Assembly: GCA_900708905.1 (NCBI GenBank)
Contig: CAADRB010000089.1
Span: forward strand, 124,001 to 188,000
From: Hymenolepis diminuta
Lineage: Eukaryota > Platyhelminthes > Cestoda > Cyclophyllidea > Hymenolepididae
Direction of reading: 5' to 3'
Length of the DNA stretch: 64,000 bases
Below the pieces are notes generated by a model. The model saw nothing but the letters and a program-made list of their open reading frames with translations. It had not been told where the DNA came from and ran no database searches. Below are positions 1 through 13,599 of this stretch, one piece after another; within the stretch, counting starts at the first letter, position 1, and each line of letters opens with the position of its first letter. Both the position numbers and the translations under genes were made by a program.

Positions 1-2939
1 GTCTACTTCTCAACACTTCACAGCTAGCATTTCCATATCGTTAAAACAAATTTCAATCGTTTAGCCAATGAAAGTAGGTCTAACCAATTTCAGTAATAAG
101 TGTAAAAATCCACTTATATGGATTTTGTTAACTATTTCTGAAATCGATTTTAATTTAACTCATATTGAAAAGTGAACAGATTGTGTCACTGATGTAATTT
201 AGATCAAGATAACTGTTCTGACCTACAAGCTCGATCCATCAGATGTCCTTATTATTTATAGGAATCGACTCAAATTACGCGTCATTTTTAGTTCATTCTT
301 ATTTCTTCAATTACATGCAAGCTGCCATTTATCAGATGATGAATAAATAAGTAATCAAAAGTATTAATAAACACTTTATTAGGTTTTTTTATGAATTTGA
401 GCTGAAAGATAAATAACGCGAAAAGTACTTTTAAAATACATCCAAGAGATATTTCATAATCTAAGTTTTAAGTGAGTAAACAAAGTAGATTCATATTTTT
501 CTAAAAAAATCAAAATTTTAATCCATAGAGATTATAAATTTAAAGAAATATATTATCTGTTTATTGCTTAATAAAAAGACTTGTTAAAATTAATTGAATG
601 GAAATTTAAGTTTGAAGGAACCACAACTGAAATTTTGAGAATATGGAAGGGAGCTATCTTGCGATATAATCGACTTATCTACATTTAACAACCGTTTTAA
701 TGTGACCTTAAGAAAGAGCGAATCTTCTCCATCAGTGGAGTTCTACCAGATACTCAGACCTAGAAACAACAGTTTTATCTTTGATATTTTCTTAGAGGGA
801 GGAAGAAGATTCGTTTGCACCTTTCAAAATGTAACCCTTGTTTATATCTATCTACAGATAAGTAGGTTTATCCATCTTTGGATTCGGTCTGGTCAAAATA
901 AATGAACTACCTTAATACTATCTTTTAAACCATAAAGGAAACTTTGTATCATATAAGACTTAATTATCTTTGTCAATATAATGATCTCATTTTCTCATTT
1001 TTTGTGTTCTAAAATTCCAGACATATTTTGCCATCCGACGCATTAACTGATTCATGTCTTCAAATATGCATTTAAAATAACCACCTAAATAACGTAATTG
1101 TACAGGCTTAAAGATTTACAAATGTTAGGAGTGGTTAAACCGGTTACTCTTAATCCTGACACCAATAGAGATACTAGTCTACCTCCCTTAGATTTATGCA
1201 GAGATTGGCGTTCAGTTTTTACCCGAAAATGACAAAAAATATCATCACTTTTATCAGTCTGAGATGACGCTCCTGGAAATTAATTCACATATCCTCTCCG
1301 CTAAGCTGACCTGTACCAAACTTTATAGAAAAAGTACAAGTACCATTATTATTACAATCATTGAGCACGTTAGACTTAGAAGGCTTTCTCTAGATATGGT
1401 TCAGTATTTTTACAGACTTTCCTAATGATAGTGGCTGCCAGAGAGAGGGGTACGAATATTTCCCAATATAAACTCAAACTCTAAGTTGCCATAATAGATT
1501 ATATCAGTTGTGAGGTGTGTGGAGAGAGGGGATTAATGGAAATCTCTACTCAGTGCGTCCCGAGAGAGGATATCAGTGAATTCTATCGCTCCCTCTCTGC
1601 AGCTCTGTAGTAGCAGTCTGCAGGCAGTAGCATCTCTGAGAGGAATAAAAGACAAATGGTCTATTGCCATCCACCGCCCCACCGACTCCAACCCTCCCTC
1701 TTTAATCTAAGCGCTCACACACACACACACACACACAAAAGCCTCACTGTGTGCTCACACACACATATTCATGTTCTATGATGCCTACTGGGAGTTTATG
1801 GCTCCCTCACACACTATAATATACTGGCAGGTGTATTATATCACGATGCGGTTATCAGAATCTGACTCTCGACTATAACGACCGATTTTCACAAAAGCAG
1901 CAGGGCCAAGTTAGATCTGCACATTTATGACTGAGATAGAGAGAGTGGGTTTATCATTATTTGCTTTGCTAATAAATGGGAACTGTCGCTATCGGGTGCA
2001 TTTCCGCCTTTTTTAATTTTATAAACAAAGCTTCAAAACAAAAATATTTACAAAATTTTGGATTCCAAGTAACATCTCTATAGTCAATTGGATTTTGACA
2101 AATTTCCACTAACGAATAAAACTTGCAGTTTATTGAGTAATATACCTTGCGGTAAATGCAAAATACTGTTTGATTTTGTCATTAGAGTGACTTAAAGAAG
2201 TTTGATTTGATTTAAAAGTATATTTAAATCTTCAAAATTATATTAGTCATGAATTTGTTTGCTTTGAAATAAGTGTTAAAAAGAGAAATCAGATTTAGAT
2301 TTTATTTTTGGTATGTTCCTTGACTTTAGATGTATTTGTTGCATAAGAATTAATTGAATATATAAAAAAATGAAAAGGATAATACTTGATGAAACTATAA
2401 TTATCAATAATATTTTTAACATGCCATATGAAATATATTTGTAATGAAACGGTTCTAAATGACTGTCATAAGTCAGCTAAATCTCTTCTTTTGTATAATC
2501 CATTGTTAAAAGGGTTAATTTTTAAATAGTGAAAGGTGGAATCAGTGTTACCACTGGAAAGTATGTATACTTCACGTGGAAACTGTGAGAAACCTTAACA
2601 GCGGCTTCCTTAAACTCAAGGCTGAAGAGAAAAGACTTCGGCCAATTCGCCTCTCATGCAAACCCTTCGTGTACGTCGTTTTTTCACTTATCACTCTCTC
2701 ACGAGAAAATTGCGCGAGAAAAGGCAAACTATCGTCACGAAAACCGTCTTAAATGCCAGTAATTGCCCAAATAATTATCGACCGATAGACTTCATGTGGT
2801 CACAGGCCAAGTTCAATCTCAGCAGGGGGTGAGCAATTTGTTAGCACACCACTGTGAAAATGAGTGATTTAGAATAAAGGAAATCAAGTTGACCTCAGAT
2901 TAACCTGATTAGCAAATTTAAACATCAAATTTTACTCAC
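1..2939. other. Intron/flanking DNA left of the first coding exon
   Basis: No exon could be supported here on either strand. The stretch should be the first intron of the minus-strand gene whose coding exon ends at 2940. It holds a (CA)n run near 1711-1737, purine- or pyrimidine-rich blocks around 1500-1680, and a CG-richer patch at about 2570-2800 that includes a CACGTG E-box near 2573. The open frame at 702-905 lacks an ATG and was not accepted. Confidence 0.5.
1711..1737. repeat. (CA)n microsatellite
   Basis: An uninterrupted CA dinucleotide run lies here, followed within about 30 bases by a second, shorter CACACA stretch. It sits in a CT/GA-rich block of low complexity spanning roughly 1500-1780. 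Confidence 0.9.
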
Positions 2940-3243
2940 CAGAGGGAAGGCCTTTCTGAAGCAAGTTGTCCTTTTCATCAGTTGGTTTGAGGGAATAGTG
3001 ATCTGGAGAGAAACCTAACATGGTTTCTGGAGGTGCGTAAAGAGAGTTTGAATAGTTTGGGGGTTTAAAGATCGGGTATGCGCAGTCTCCACAGGAATCA
3101 AGAGGGAATCCATGGTAGATACCCGCGTTGGCTTCATGGGGCATTGGGGAAGTCCAGTGGTTGGGATGATTGTTCATGTATTGTTGCATCATAACCATCT
3201 CTGCCATCGTAGCTGGATGGTAGTCGCAGATCTGTCGTTCCAT
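2940..3243 (-). CDS. First coding exon of an unrecognised gene (partial)
   Basis: The exon opens with ATG at 3243 (protein start MERQICDYHPATMAEM) and runs 101 codons to a consensus GTGAGT donor after 2940, leaving phase 1. If it were not spliced, a stop would follow two codons later. The peptide is rich in Met, His, Tyr and Pro (for example YPIFKPPNYSNSLYAPPE near residues 56-73) and has no membrane segment or recognisable domain. That composition resembles the low-complexity N-terminus of a transcription factor, but this is only an impression. Downstream exons should lie to the left, probably beyond the window. Three CCAAT boxes just upstream support 3243 as the true start. Confidence 0.6.
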
Positions 3244-3323
3244 AGCAGTTATCTGCGTGATTTTGGCTGCTCCTCAGTCTTGCACAAGGTGTTTATTCAC
3301 GCCATGCTGTATATGCAGTGCTT

Positions 3324-3393
3324 ATTGGCTACTCTCGTGCGATCCTTTCACCCCTTCAATTGGCCCATCCTACACGCGCGCTTTTTCAATTGG
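3324..3393 (-). promoter_or_regulatory. Three CCAAT boxes upstream of the first exon
   Basis: ATTGG, which is CCAAT on the minus strand, occurs at 3324-3328, 3359-3363 and 3389-3393, spaced 35 and 30 bases apart and 80-150 bases upstream of the ATG at 3243. Clustered CCAAT boxes at roughly three helical turns are a known NF-Y promoter arrangement. The block is less AT-rich than its surroundings. Confidence 0.5.
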
Positions 3394-3439
3394 TCAGTCC
3401 AGTCTACCAGTAATTAACAAGTTTAAAAAATATACTTAA

Positions 3440-6400
3440 CAAATTTTTAATAATTTTACTCAAAAACACACCAAATTATTTGAATTATCAAAACTAATAT
3501 ATGCCTACCAGAAATTGTCATCTTATATGTAGATTTGCTCTGTTTGATAAACGGCATTTGTCCCAGTAGGCAGGCTCGTTTTTTTCAGCTTTTGTTGTTC
3601 GAAAGATGAAAAAATGTAAGGTTTTCCTGTTTTAAGGCGGATAACAGCAGGAAAAGTATAAGTCTTTGACAGCGATGGAAATGTTAAATATGGGTCGAGG
3701 GTCAGATATTAATTTACCATTTAATTATCAGGTTAGCATCCAAGAGTAGGATTAGGGTATTATGAATTTAAAAACCGAAAAACATGGGAAATTTAGATCC
3801 GTCTTGAAGGTTTTCGCCAGCAACCATTCAGCTAAGAATAGTAAACTTTGTTTTCTTATTATCATGCTTTTTTATCGTCAGCTTTCCTTGAAATGAAAAT
3901 AAGATTTTTCCTCAGAATATTCCGGAAATGTATTAGTATATTAGCAAAGCGAAATATACCGTTTTCGTTTCTTCAAAAATAAACATCACAACATATTTCA
4001 AGAATTTGTCTATATGAATACTGGATCATCTTAGCTATCAAAATTGATATCGGTTGATACATTTATTGAAATGAATTAAACTTATGAATTTCATCTTAGA
4101 AATGAATTTTCATTGTTCTTTTGTTTACTTCTATTTAATTGATTAATAATTCATTCGTTCTATTTCTTTTCAATTTGCAAACAGTAATGAGACCTTTGTC
4201 AGAAATGATTTATTTGGGATAACATTTTGCGTGAGTTAGATGAGAAGATGTACACCTCTTAAGATATTTCACTTAACGTAGTGGGAGGAGGGGGAGAAAT
4301 TTGAGGATACAGCGATTTCTTTGGGGCTCGAGCAGTGTCTTCCTGAATTATTGAAGTTTGAAAACGTCAACTTGAATTAAATTTCAATGACAATTAGTTC
4401 ATTTCGAGGCTAAATGTCATGTATAGTTTCATAATTGCTACTATCGTGGAAAGCTTTTTATTTCCTAGCCAACAGAAGAAATAGTAAAACACCAAATGAA
4501 TCTGTTTATAACATTAATTGTTGGTGTCTCCTAAACTTATTGTTATTGTATTTTTCAGTTATAATAGAAAGACAGAAATATGAAGGCTTGAATCTAGTAT
4601 TCAGTAATATGGATCTTAATTCTCAGCTCACTGAGTTGGTTTCGACATAAGTTATTTATAATATAAATTGGCATACTGATTCGTCATTTGGCTATTGAAG
4701 AACTACTTGTTTGTACCCTTTATGAAGTGATAGAATTTAACAGTTTATATAGTTATGTGGACTGTAATTTTCTTACTAGAAATCCGTTTTGGAAATTTTC
4801 TGAATTTTCTGATAATAATTTCCAGTCGCAACCGTAAAATATAACCATTCGTTTATTTATATTCAAATGAGCTTTAATTTCTTAATTCGGTCTTTTGAGT
4901 TCGGGATCTTCTCATATCAATGACCCAGATCAAATTGGAAAACACGTACTGATCTTGTTTAGGTAGCTCACCGATTTATATTTCTTAGCACGGAATATAC
5001 TTACCCTCAAAAAATTCCCAAGTTTATATATTTTTATCGTTCTTTCTAAGTCAGTCTTGAGGATGAAATGATAATAACTTCCCAAATCCTATTAAAGTAA
5101 GCGTTAACAGCATCTCATATAAGCAGAAGGAAGGTATCCTAGAGCTGATCAAATAAGAAACTCCCGTTCCTCCTCCACACTTTTAATGAGAATTACTTGT
5201 CAGCACAACTGGGCATTTGTATCACTGAATGTGCGCTGACGAGCGCTTCATAAAAAAATATGCAGTCTCCACTCCATAGATTTAAAACTCTAATGTAGCA
5301 AAACACTCACACTTATCATGGGGAGGAGGAGGTAAATGATAAAAGGGCATATATATATATACATAATGATTGTTTATTACTGCCCTTCTAAGAGGAAGTT
5401 AGCCTAACCGAGTGACACTATAAATAGGATGCAGAAATTAAAAATGAGGATGCTATAATATTTACTAACTTTGAGGACTAGGAAAAGTGGTATATTAAGT
5501 TTGTAGTGATCATATTTCAACCTTGGTCGAATTCGACCCGATCGTCGGCCGTTTTCACGTCGTTCCAAGTGAAATTCACTATATACTTATTAATCTCATG
5601 GATGAAGAATAATTTAACATTTTCGCGGAGTTTCGAAATGATAATGTATTCTCTGAGAAATCAAGTGGTACCAGGTTTCTCTTACCTTGACGAAAAGGTG
5701 ATCGACAGTTGCGTGATGAATTACATCGTGTATAATCTTATCTTCGTGATTACCGCTGATATCAGTACACTGATATAATGATTGGTTTGATACACATCAC
5801 TACCAAACTTCGGTATCTTCTTCGTGGAAGATCATTGGGAAGGATCAAAGGATCCGTGGCTGAAGGGGTGGATAAGGACAAGAAGAGTAGGGCATCCGTA
5901 GGAAATGCTGAGCATAAGCCTTCAACCGTAATGGTCAGTGATAAAGGGAGTGAAAAACGTGGACAACGTCGTCCTGTTTACTTGAGTACGTTATTGGAAG
6001 CCTTTTATTCTACATATGCCCTCTTTCTCTTTTCTACTATCAATTCATAATTTGCCATTTTTGGATGAACTGAAGATGCAATTGACTAATCTAAATAAAT
6101 TCGAAACTTATGCCTGTTGGAGGGTAATTTAAATCCTGGAAGCAGTAGAATGTCAAACAGATACGATTAGACTTGTTCATTTTGATCACAACTTCACGAA
6201 GAGTAATAAAGAAAACTGATGTCAGAGGGAGTATAAAAGGCTGAAGTATAAAGGTTAGACTTTGTAAAGAAAGAAACTATATGAAAATCGAAGGAATGAA
6301 TACGGATGTCAAAAAAGGAACAGAAATACCAGATTTCTGGGAAGTATAATATAATATAATGATCATATTTGAACATAAATTGTATTGTGACAATGGTGAG

Positions 6401-8815
6401 CATTAATCTTGTAACCTCTTATATGGCAGATGTGACGTTGATCAAGTTGACAAAATATTTTCTTTCAATTGCTATTGCAAGTCTTTTCTTTCGATTAAAT
6501 ACGCCCCGATAGTCCAAAACAGAGCAACCGTTGCTCAGGGTCATTTTTTTTCTCTAAGTCTCGCAGGGATATGTTTAAATCAGTCTGTGAAATATACATT
6601 GGTTGATATTCCCATGTCACTCTCGAACATTAAGTATCTTGATCAACAATGGTTTATTTTATGCTGAGTTTCAATATGCTCATATCAGTTTCTGGAGAAT
6701 GATTTTTCAAGCCAAATAATTTTATCTTTTTTTCTGTTAAGCATTGCTATTAAAGTTTAAAAATCTCTCTGTATACTTTCATACTTCAGCTATTATCGCT
6801 CCTTGTGATAAAGAAAAAAATACAACTTTTAATCATATAAGTATCTTAGCATGAGAACCTTCCACCAAGGAGCGAAGAAAGGGGGCAAATAGAGGTCGGG
6901 AATAAAATTAAGCCGCCATAGTCGCTTTACGCAGTTTGATCTAAGAATTCATCAGGATGTCCACTTTTCGCTTAATGATACAGTTTATTATGTGTGCTGA
7001 TTTCGAAGTTTTGAATTTCAGAATTTAAATACTGGCGAGTTCATATCCAATGAATTAAATAGATCAATGGGTTAAGTCACTCAGAAGTATGCATGTTTTA
7101 TCTTTAAAGTTAAAAGTAGATGGTTGGTACTGGTTAACTCCAGTTATTGTAAAATTAACAGTAGTTGTTTAATCGAAAAATCGTAGGAAAATATAATCTC
7201 ACCTAATAAATTAATTACTCGGCATCATTAAACAATCGGAATGGTTAACTTACTCTCTCAAGGGTCTATCAAATCAAACCAAAGCTTAAAGACTTCATAC
7301 CAGAAGTCAATTTTATCGGTATTTCGGGATCATTTTAATAGTCGGTAAGCTTATTAACAAATGTTGAATCCTACAGTAGACAAGAGCTGAAAAATCATAA
7401 AAATGTGATTGAAGTCGAAATTAATTAACTTTCAGGTACACTTGTCTTACGAAGAAGTGATAAGGTTTAAAAAGCTAGTGTCTATCTCTACAGCTCCCAA
7501 GGTTCACAACCAATATCCACTACACATCTCCATCAGACTAAATGACAAATCCCAAATGCCCTAACTCATATCTTCTCTCAATCTAATTAGAGATCTACAT
7601 CCACTAATTGACCTGATGTATTGAAATCTACAATTGTGAGTCTATTTGAATGCAAACAAACAAAACAGCTTTCCATAACATTTTGGCTGAAATTTTGCCT
7701 TTAAAAAGATTTGATTTAAAGGTTGATTTTAAATTTATGATTTTTGAAGTCTGTGTGATTGAGACTTGGACCAGAAGCCTTGCGTGTCGTTAAGCTTTGA
7801 TCTTGTTTTATAGCTTCTTGGCAACTGCTATATCCACTTCACTATCCAATAATGTAGCCACGAGTTTGTTTTAATAAATTGTAAATTAAGGAATATTTAT
7901 TTGTCTATGCATTAAGGCAATATGTTAAAATAAAATGCAGTATTTGGAACACAGTTTTTGTAATCATTATATGGAGTTTGAAGATCAACTGAAGTCACTC
8001 ATCCCTACTTTCTTATCCTCTAATTTCAAGCTATAATTAGAAATTTAAAAATTAGTTCACATACATATAAAGTATTGTATGATTCTCCTTCATTCAGTAT
8101 AATTTAGTTCAAAATATTGGTGACGAATTGGTAAATTTCTTAATTTGATGAGGAACCCAGTAGATTTTTCCAAGAATTATAAGATGTCAGGTAATTTATT
8201 GATGTAATGATACAGTGATAATTAACTGTGGCTTGACCTCTAACAGAATTAGCAATGAATAAAAGTTCTTCGTAAAGTAAACTGAGGCTCGGTATCTGTC
8301 CATCTTTTATTTTTGACCTCAAATACCACAATGATCTGTCTTAATCTTCAAAATCTTCAATGCAGACTTACTTTAACTTTCACGATTTGAATTTCTTTCT
8401 AACGTCCTGAGCATAACGATAATCGTCGCAGTCAGTAAGGTCAAGCCATCTTCCACAAGCTTTTAGAATGTGAGATTTGATTCCGTTTCAGAAAAGTTAT
8501 TTTTCATTCAACTTGCTATTTTTAAGACCGAATAGTTTAATTATTAAACAGTCGCTTAAAGAAAAAAACGCGCCAGTAACATTTGAAACATTGGGTGTTG
8601 GTTGAATTTTGAAATGTACCATATAATTACTAAACCCATTTCGTTGGAGATCAAAAAAATTCGGAGACCAACGTCAAGGTATTTAAAAGTCTTCCTTCAT
8701 TTGATGTTTGGACCGGATTTGTACAATATTTATCAAATGGACACCTTGCATTCCAAAATTCAAATTTCAGGATTCATTCTCTGGATTACAGCTAATTTTT
8801 TTCCACGACGTTCTG
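3440..8815. other. Gene-poor AT-rich stretch
   Basis: No gene can be supported in this stretch. It holds a short (TA)n run near 5350-5363. It also holds two abutting open frames on the plus strand, 5506-5778 (GTG start only) and 5778-6050 (true ATG, basic peptide with SLGRIKGSVAEGVDKDKK). Neither matches a family known to me and neither has convincing splice sites, so they are mentioned here but not called as genes. Confidence 0.5.
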
Positions 8816-8965
8816 TGTTTATTGACCGGTATTAGTGATCAAGAAGGGTGGGTCTTGCCGCTTTATTTCACTTTTCTCTGAATGATTGATGAGGCAAATG
8901 ATCTTACATGATATTCCACCTCTCAAAATTTTTGTATGGCAGAGATATATAGCAGAGAAGCCTGT
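8816..8965. repeat. Diverged dispersed repeat, copy 1
   Basis: The block beginning with GTGTTTATTGACCGG and continuing through GGTCTTGCCGCTTTATTTCAC and a TGATTGATGAGG...AAATGAT segment aligns by eye with 32535-32690, in the same order and orientation. Similarity is moderate and interrupted by indels, as in an old interspersed element. No coding potential or terminal repeats were found. Confidence 0.45.
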
Positions 8966-11900
8966 ATTCAAAATGAATAGTGTGTCGAAAACGTGGCAAT
9001 TTTTGTTCATGTGAACGTTTCTAGTCAATTTTTCAGCTTTCCTTGTTGTGGTTGTTCGGACAGTTAAATCCAATTTACGAGCTGTCGAAGCCACAATATT
9101 TGTTTGACGACAGTGATACAGCAAACTAAGTCGCCTCGGCTTAATTCACTGCAAACTCTTCAGAAATTCAATGATTATGGCAAAAATGGTAATAGAAAGG
9201 GAAATGAACTTATGCTTCTAAAATATAAGTTTAATTCTTGAATTTTCTACATGTTCTTAGAGCATTTGTATTGCGTGTAACGTTGACGAGCTAATCTTAT
9301 CATCTCAAATGATAGTGCAGGTTTTCTGCTTCCTCTGGGGTTTTGAAAAAGAACAAAGTCTAAAAATTGGGACAAGACAGAAGCTGAAACAGTGGCAGAA
9401 GTTGCAGATGGCCATGTAAAAGTGTTTTCATTTTCCACTTCTTAGTAGAGGTAATTCAAATTAGAGGGAGGGGCGAACTGGGAGTTGAGGCGTTGCGTGT
9501 GAGTCCACCACCAATTCCCCCTTTTAACTCATTTCACAAATTCCTTCGTTCATTCGAATTGAAACTACTTTTATGGCATTTCTATTCCTCTAAATCGAAA
9601 TGAGCCCAGGCCGACTCAAAATATTCCTGTCAGATCCCACTGGCATGTTGATAGATATGAGTTCATCCTTTACACTTCCACGTCATGGCGATGGCTTCAA
9701 TAGTCACAGTTTTCAAATAATTATTCCCAGTTTAATTTATGTCAATTTAAATGCATATTACTGCCTAGTTCAGTTTAAGTGATCACTGATGAATTTCATT
9801 ATGTTCAAAATGCCTTTGCTAAACTATCTATCTACTTTACCTTAAAGACCTTTTAAAAAGAGTATTCAGATTTTATTCTTTGCTTCCATTCTCGGAGCAA
9901 ATTTAATACACTTGAGAAAACCACGTATTCATTGAATAAATCTCTTAGAATATTTCAAAAGCTTTGCAGCCGAAATCGTAATAGCCTGACAGCGGAGAAA
10001 TGTAAAACAAAAAGACTGAAACACGTACATTCCTTTACTAATAACTCTCAACATTAAGTGCTTGAACTTTGTGTAAGCTCCTTTAAGCAATTGAGTGAAA
10101 ATGTAAGATTGTTGGCCTTTATTCACTGAATAAGATTATTATTACCGTGATCACGATCAAACAATATTTTATTCATAACTTGGGATGGTATTTCGCATCG
10201 AATTATTTTCTGTGAAGTAGGTAAACAAACTTGGATTATTTCAACAAAGTAAAACGGTGATATTTTGATTTGAGGGGTAAAATTTTTCAATTATTTTTAT
10301 TCTTGTGGTATTATGATGGTATTTTGATATCATTATTACAAATGTATTTCAGTAGAACCTAACGCAAATGATTCGGTCAAGTTTGTTCAATCCAGAATTT
10401 TTTACACTTCAAACCTTGTGATTTCTTTTGGAATTGAGATACATTCCGCAAAATAATCCTTGTCCTTACCTTTCACGTTCAAATAAAAGATTGTGTTGAA
10501 ATATCACTTTATAAGAGAAAACAAGTTTGACATACACCGATCTCGTTTATTTTCAACAGATGCCGAAGGCAAAGCAGATGTCCAAAATAAAGATGAAAGT
10601 TCTACTTATATAATTCAGTACAGGGTTGTTAAGCTTTGTAATATACGATTATTATTATTATATGCGTTGTGTTTTACGATGCCTCGACTTTGAAACTGAC
10701 ATTATTTTATAAAATTTTACATTTATGCAAATCCACAAATCATTAAAATTCTATCGGGTGATTCTATTATCCGTTACGTCCAGATGTAACCATTGCTTAC
10801 CTGAGGTGATAAAATTTCGATTTAATATCTTAATTCTACAACCTTATTCTATTCAATTTTCACGTAGTCCTCACATTTATTGTTTTCAATATGAGACCAT
10901 CGAATTGGATTATTTTCTGGGAAAGTTTTCAAAGAGTAATGGATATTAAGAAGCCAAACGTGATGTTAACTTTTATATGGCAAAACATACTATGATTGCT
11001 TGCTATTAAATCTATTTAAATGCTTAATAAGCGTTAATGGTAGCACAGATATATCGATATTATCAGAAGTAATTAAAATATTAACAAAATCGTCAGCTAA
11101 AATCCTGGGTTCTCAATCGTCGAGATATCCTCAGTTTAGCCATATGTAAGCAAGCAATTTCTGCAGATGGGCAATAAAATTATTCTTTATTCTAACTGCG
11201 AGTGCCTGTTTATATAGTATCTTAATAAATCGACAGTGGTCTGATACTCCAAATGCGTCAAACAATCACCTTAGTTCGCTTAACTATTTAACACCTCTGT
11301 ATGACTCATACCCCGGCATTTAAATTGTTTTCGAATCTCCTCGTTACTAAATTTCTGTTTTACTCAGCTATTAACTCGCTAATTTAAGTGTTGATTTGAA
11401 GATTAGTTCCATTGAAATATGGATGGGAGGTGATTTTGAAGGCACAAAGGGAACATGAGCGTCATTTAGGCTAAAAATGAATTCCAGATTGAAATACTTT
11501 TTAAGTAACCAAAAGGATGAAAGTCAACAAATAAACTTAAAAATAAACTCTGCGGCGATGGTTAATTTGAATTAATAACAGCTACTATATAAGTATAAGT
11601 ACCCTTTATATCGAGCAAATATTTATTAAACGAATGAGTAAAACGGTCACTAAAAGGATGTCTTTTAAGCAAAGCTGAGGCTAAAGGAGGCTACAATGAT
11701 TATTTAAAATTACTTTTGCCTTCATAATAAGGTACAGCCAGTTCGAATACGTACCTCTGAATATATCAAAGCTTATCAATGAGGCGATTTTCAAATTCTT
11801 GATTGACAACTTAATTAAGATATTATTCAATTATACTTATTTCAAAGAGAAGAGGTGGACGAAGGTGGACAGCAGGTGTCTGGTTAGAACGAAGTGGATG

Positions 11901-13187
11901 AAGGTAAGGGAGAAACTGTCTGTTGAGGTTACTGAAGTTCCGTAATTAAGTCATCAGATAAATCATGGATTCATTAGGTAGCCACCATACCTTTCGGATG
12001 ACAGATTTATTTTGTTTTTTTCAAAATTATTTAAAAAGATCACCAAGTTCATCGGTTGCAGAAATCTTGTCCAGCAATAGAAACATCTCTGTGAGTTGTA
12101 GTATTTGGTACAAGGCAAAGATAGTCATATTGTAACTAAGTCATATGAAATCCAAAATAACGGTGTATATTTTTATTTATCTCCCGTGACGGGTCACATA
12201 GGAAGAGAAAGTCTGTTAATTCGGAGTATGCTCACCTTTTTAATTTTATTTTCTCTAGTGTCGAGTTGTTCGAAGTTGAACCAAGGTAGAGATAGAGTTG
12301 AGATAGATAACTCAAACGTGATCATATATCCACTGATTTACTACAATGTCATATTGAAGTGGAATTTAGATTTCACCGTACGATGTGCATTCACTTTTTA
12401 ATTTTATCATTGACTCCACTTATTCGAAGAAGGGACAATTAAACTGTACATCAAAGGTAAGATTTAAGAGAGACGTAAACTTGCCATAATTGCATTTAAG
12501 GATGGTAGTCGTGACCAGAATAAATTTTTCCTTATGAAACTTAAAATCTTGAGATCACTAAGGGCCTAATTTATCAAATTCTCCATTTGCAGCAAAATTG
12601 TCCAAAAAGTCCACATACAATTACTACTGATTCATTCGATAGAATAATAATCGTATATCTAGAAGTTAAGAAACAGATTGGTAGTGTCTCTCCCGCCTTC
12701 ACATCTGTAGAACAGTTAGTTTATGTAAACTAATATTCTCCAACTTGTAAAAACTAGACCTAGGATTGCGTTATCGTACAGTAGTGACGTGTGAAGAGCT
12801 AGCTCGGTGGATTTCTCCAATGAAATACCGCTCCCAAGCTTTAAAGAAGGAGATTTCACCATTAGGCTGCTATGAGTAGGATGCCCCTATTTTTAACGTT
12901 GCGAAACTTCATCTACCCGCATGGGCTTAGTTAGAAACAGATCAATCAAGCTACGAAGGAGAATTTTGGTTTTATTGGATTGTGTTGGCTAAATAATGCC
13001 GATTTCCCTTGCTCAAAGCGTGAATCCCCAACTTAAGGGAAATCGGACAGAAACAATGAAGCTCGAGGCTGCCAGTTGTATACGAACATATGTAAGTAAA
13101 AGGTGCAATGGTTTTGCGATTTCGAATTAATCACTAGCTCTCAGAAGTAACGATCAACAAGGACTACAACTGCCATATTTTTGGGTG

Positions 13188-13207
13188 TATATATATATAT
13201 ATATATA
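13188..13207. repeat. (TA)n microsatellite
   Basis: A perfect alternating TA run of about ten units, flanked by GTG on the left and AGAC on the right. Confidence 0.9.
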
Positions 13208-13576
13208 AGACAGGGGTAGTTAAGATGCATCTTAGTAGACTATCATCAGCAATGTTGTCATTAACCTTAATGTGAGTTCCTTCAAAGAACCTCTTGAGAA
13301 AGTAGCATTAAAAATGGCATCACACATTCTTCTCCTACGTTCACCTGTTCAAACAGTTTGATGTATGCCAAATTTATAAATAGACGGATATATGATTATA
13401 CCCTATTCATTTATTAGTGTAACTCTTTAAATCGCTTGGTTTCAGAAAATACCATATTAAAACATTTACTAACACCTAAAATGGTGGATTTGTGTCGTTT
13501 CTAGAAGTTATTAGGTTGTAAAATGTGCAATGTGGATTTTGCAACTTACGAAGAAGAAATGCGCTGAAAGCTGAAC

Positions 13577-13599
13577 GGCAGAGGCAGAGGCAGAGGCAG
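13577..13599. repeat. GGCAGA hexanucleotide tandem repeat
   Basis: Three full GGCAGA units and one partial unit in perfect tandem. Confidence 0.85.

Noticed and set aside
702..905. Open frame with a serine-rich start on the plus strand
   Set aside because: GTG start, no flanking splice sites that extend it, no family match.
5506..6050. Two abutting plus-strand open frames of 90 codons each
   Set aside because: The first has only a GTG start, neither shows a domain or splice context, and eukaryotic genes are not read as overlapping ORF pairs.
9247..9438. Minus-strand 63-codon open frame starting MENENTFTWPS
   Set aside because: Composition is plausible, but it is short and isolated and no exon joins it in phase.
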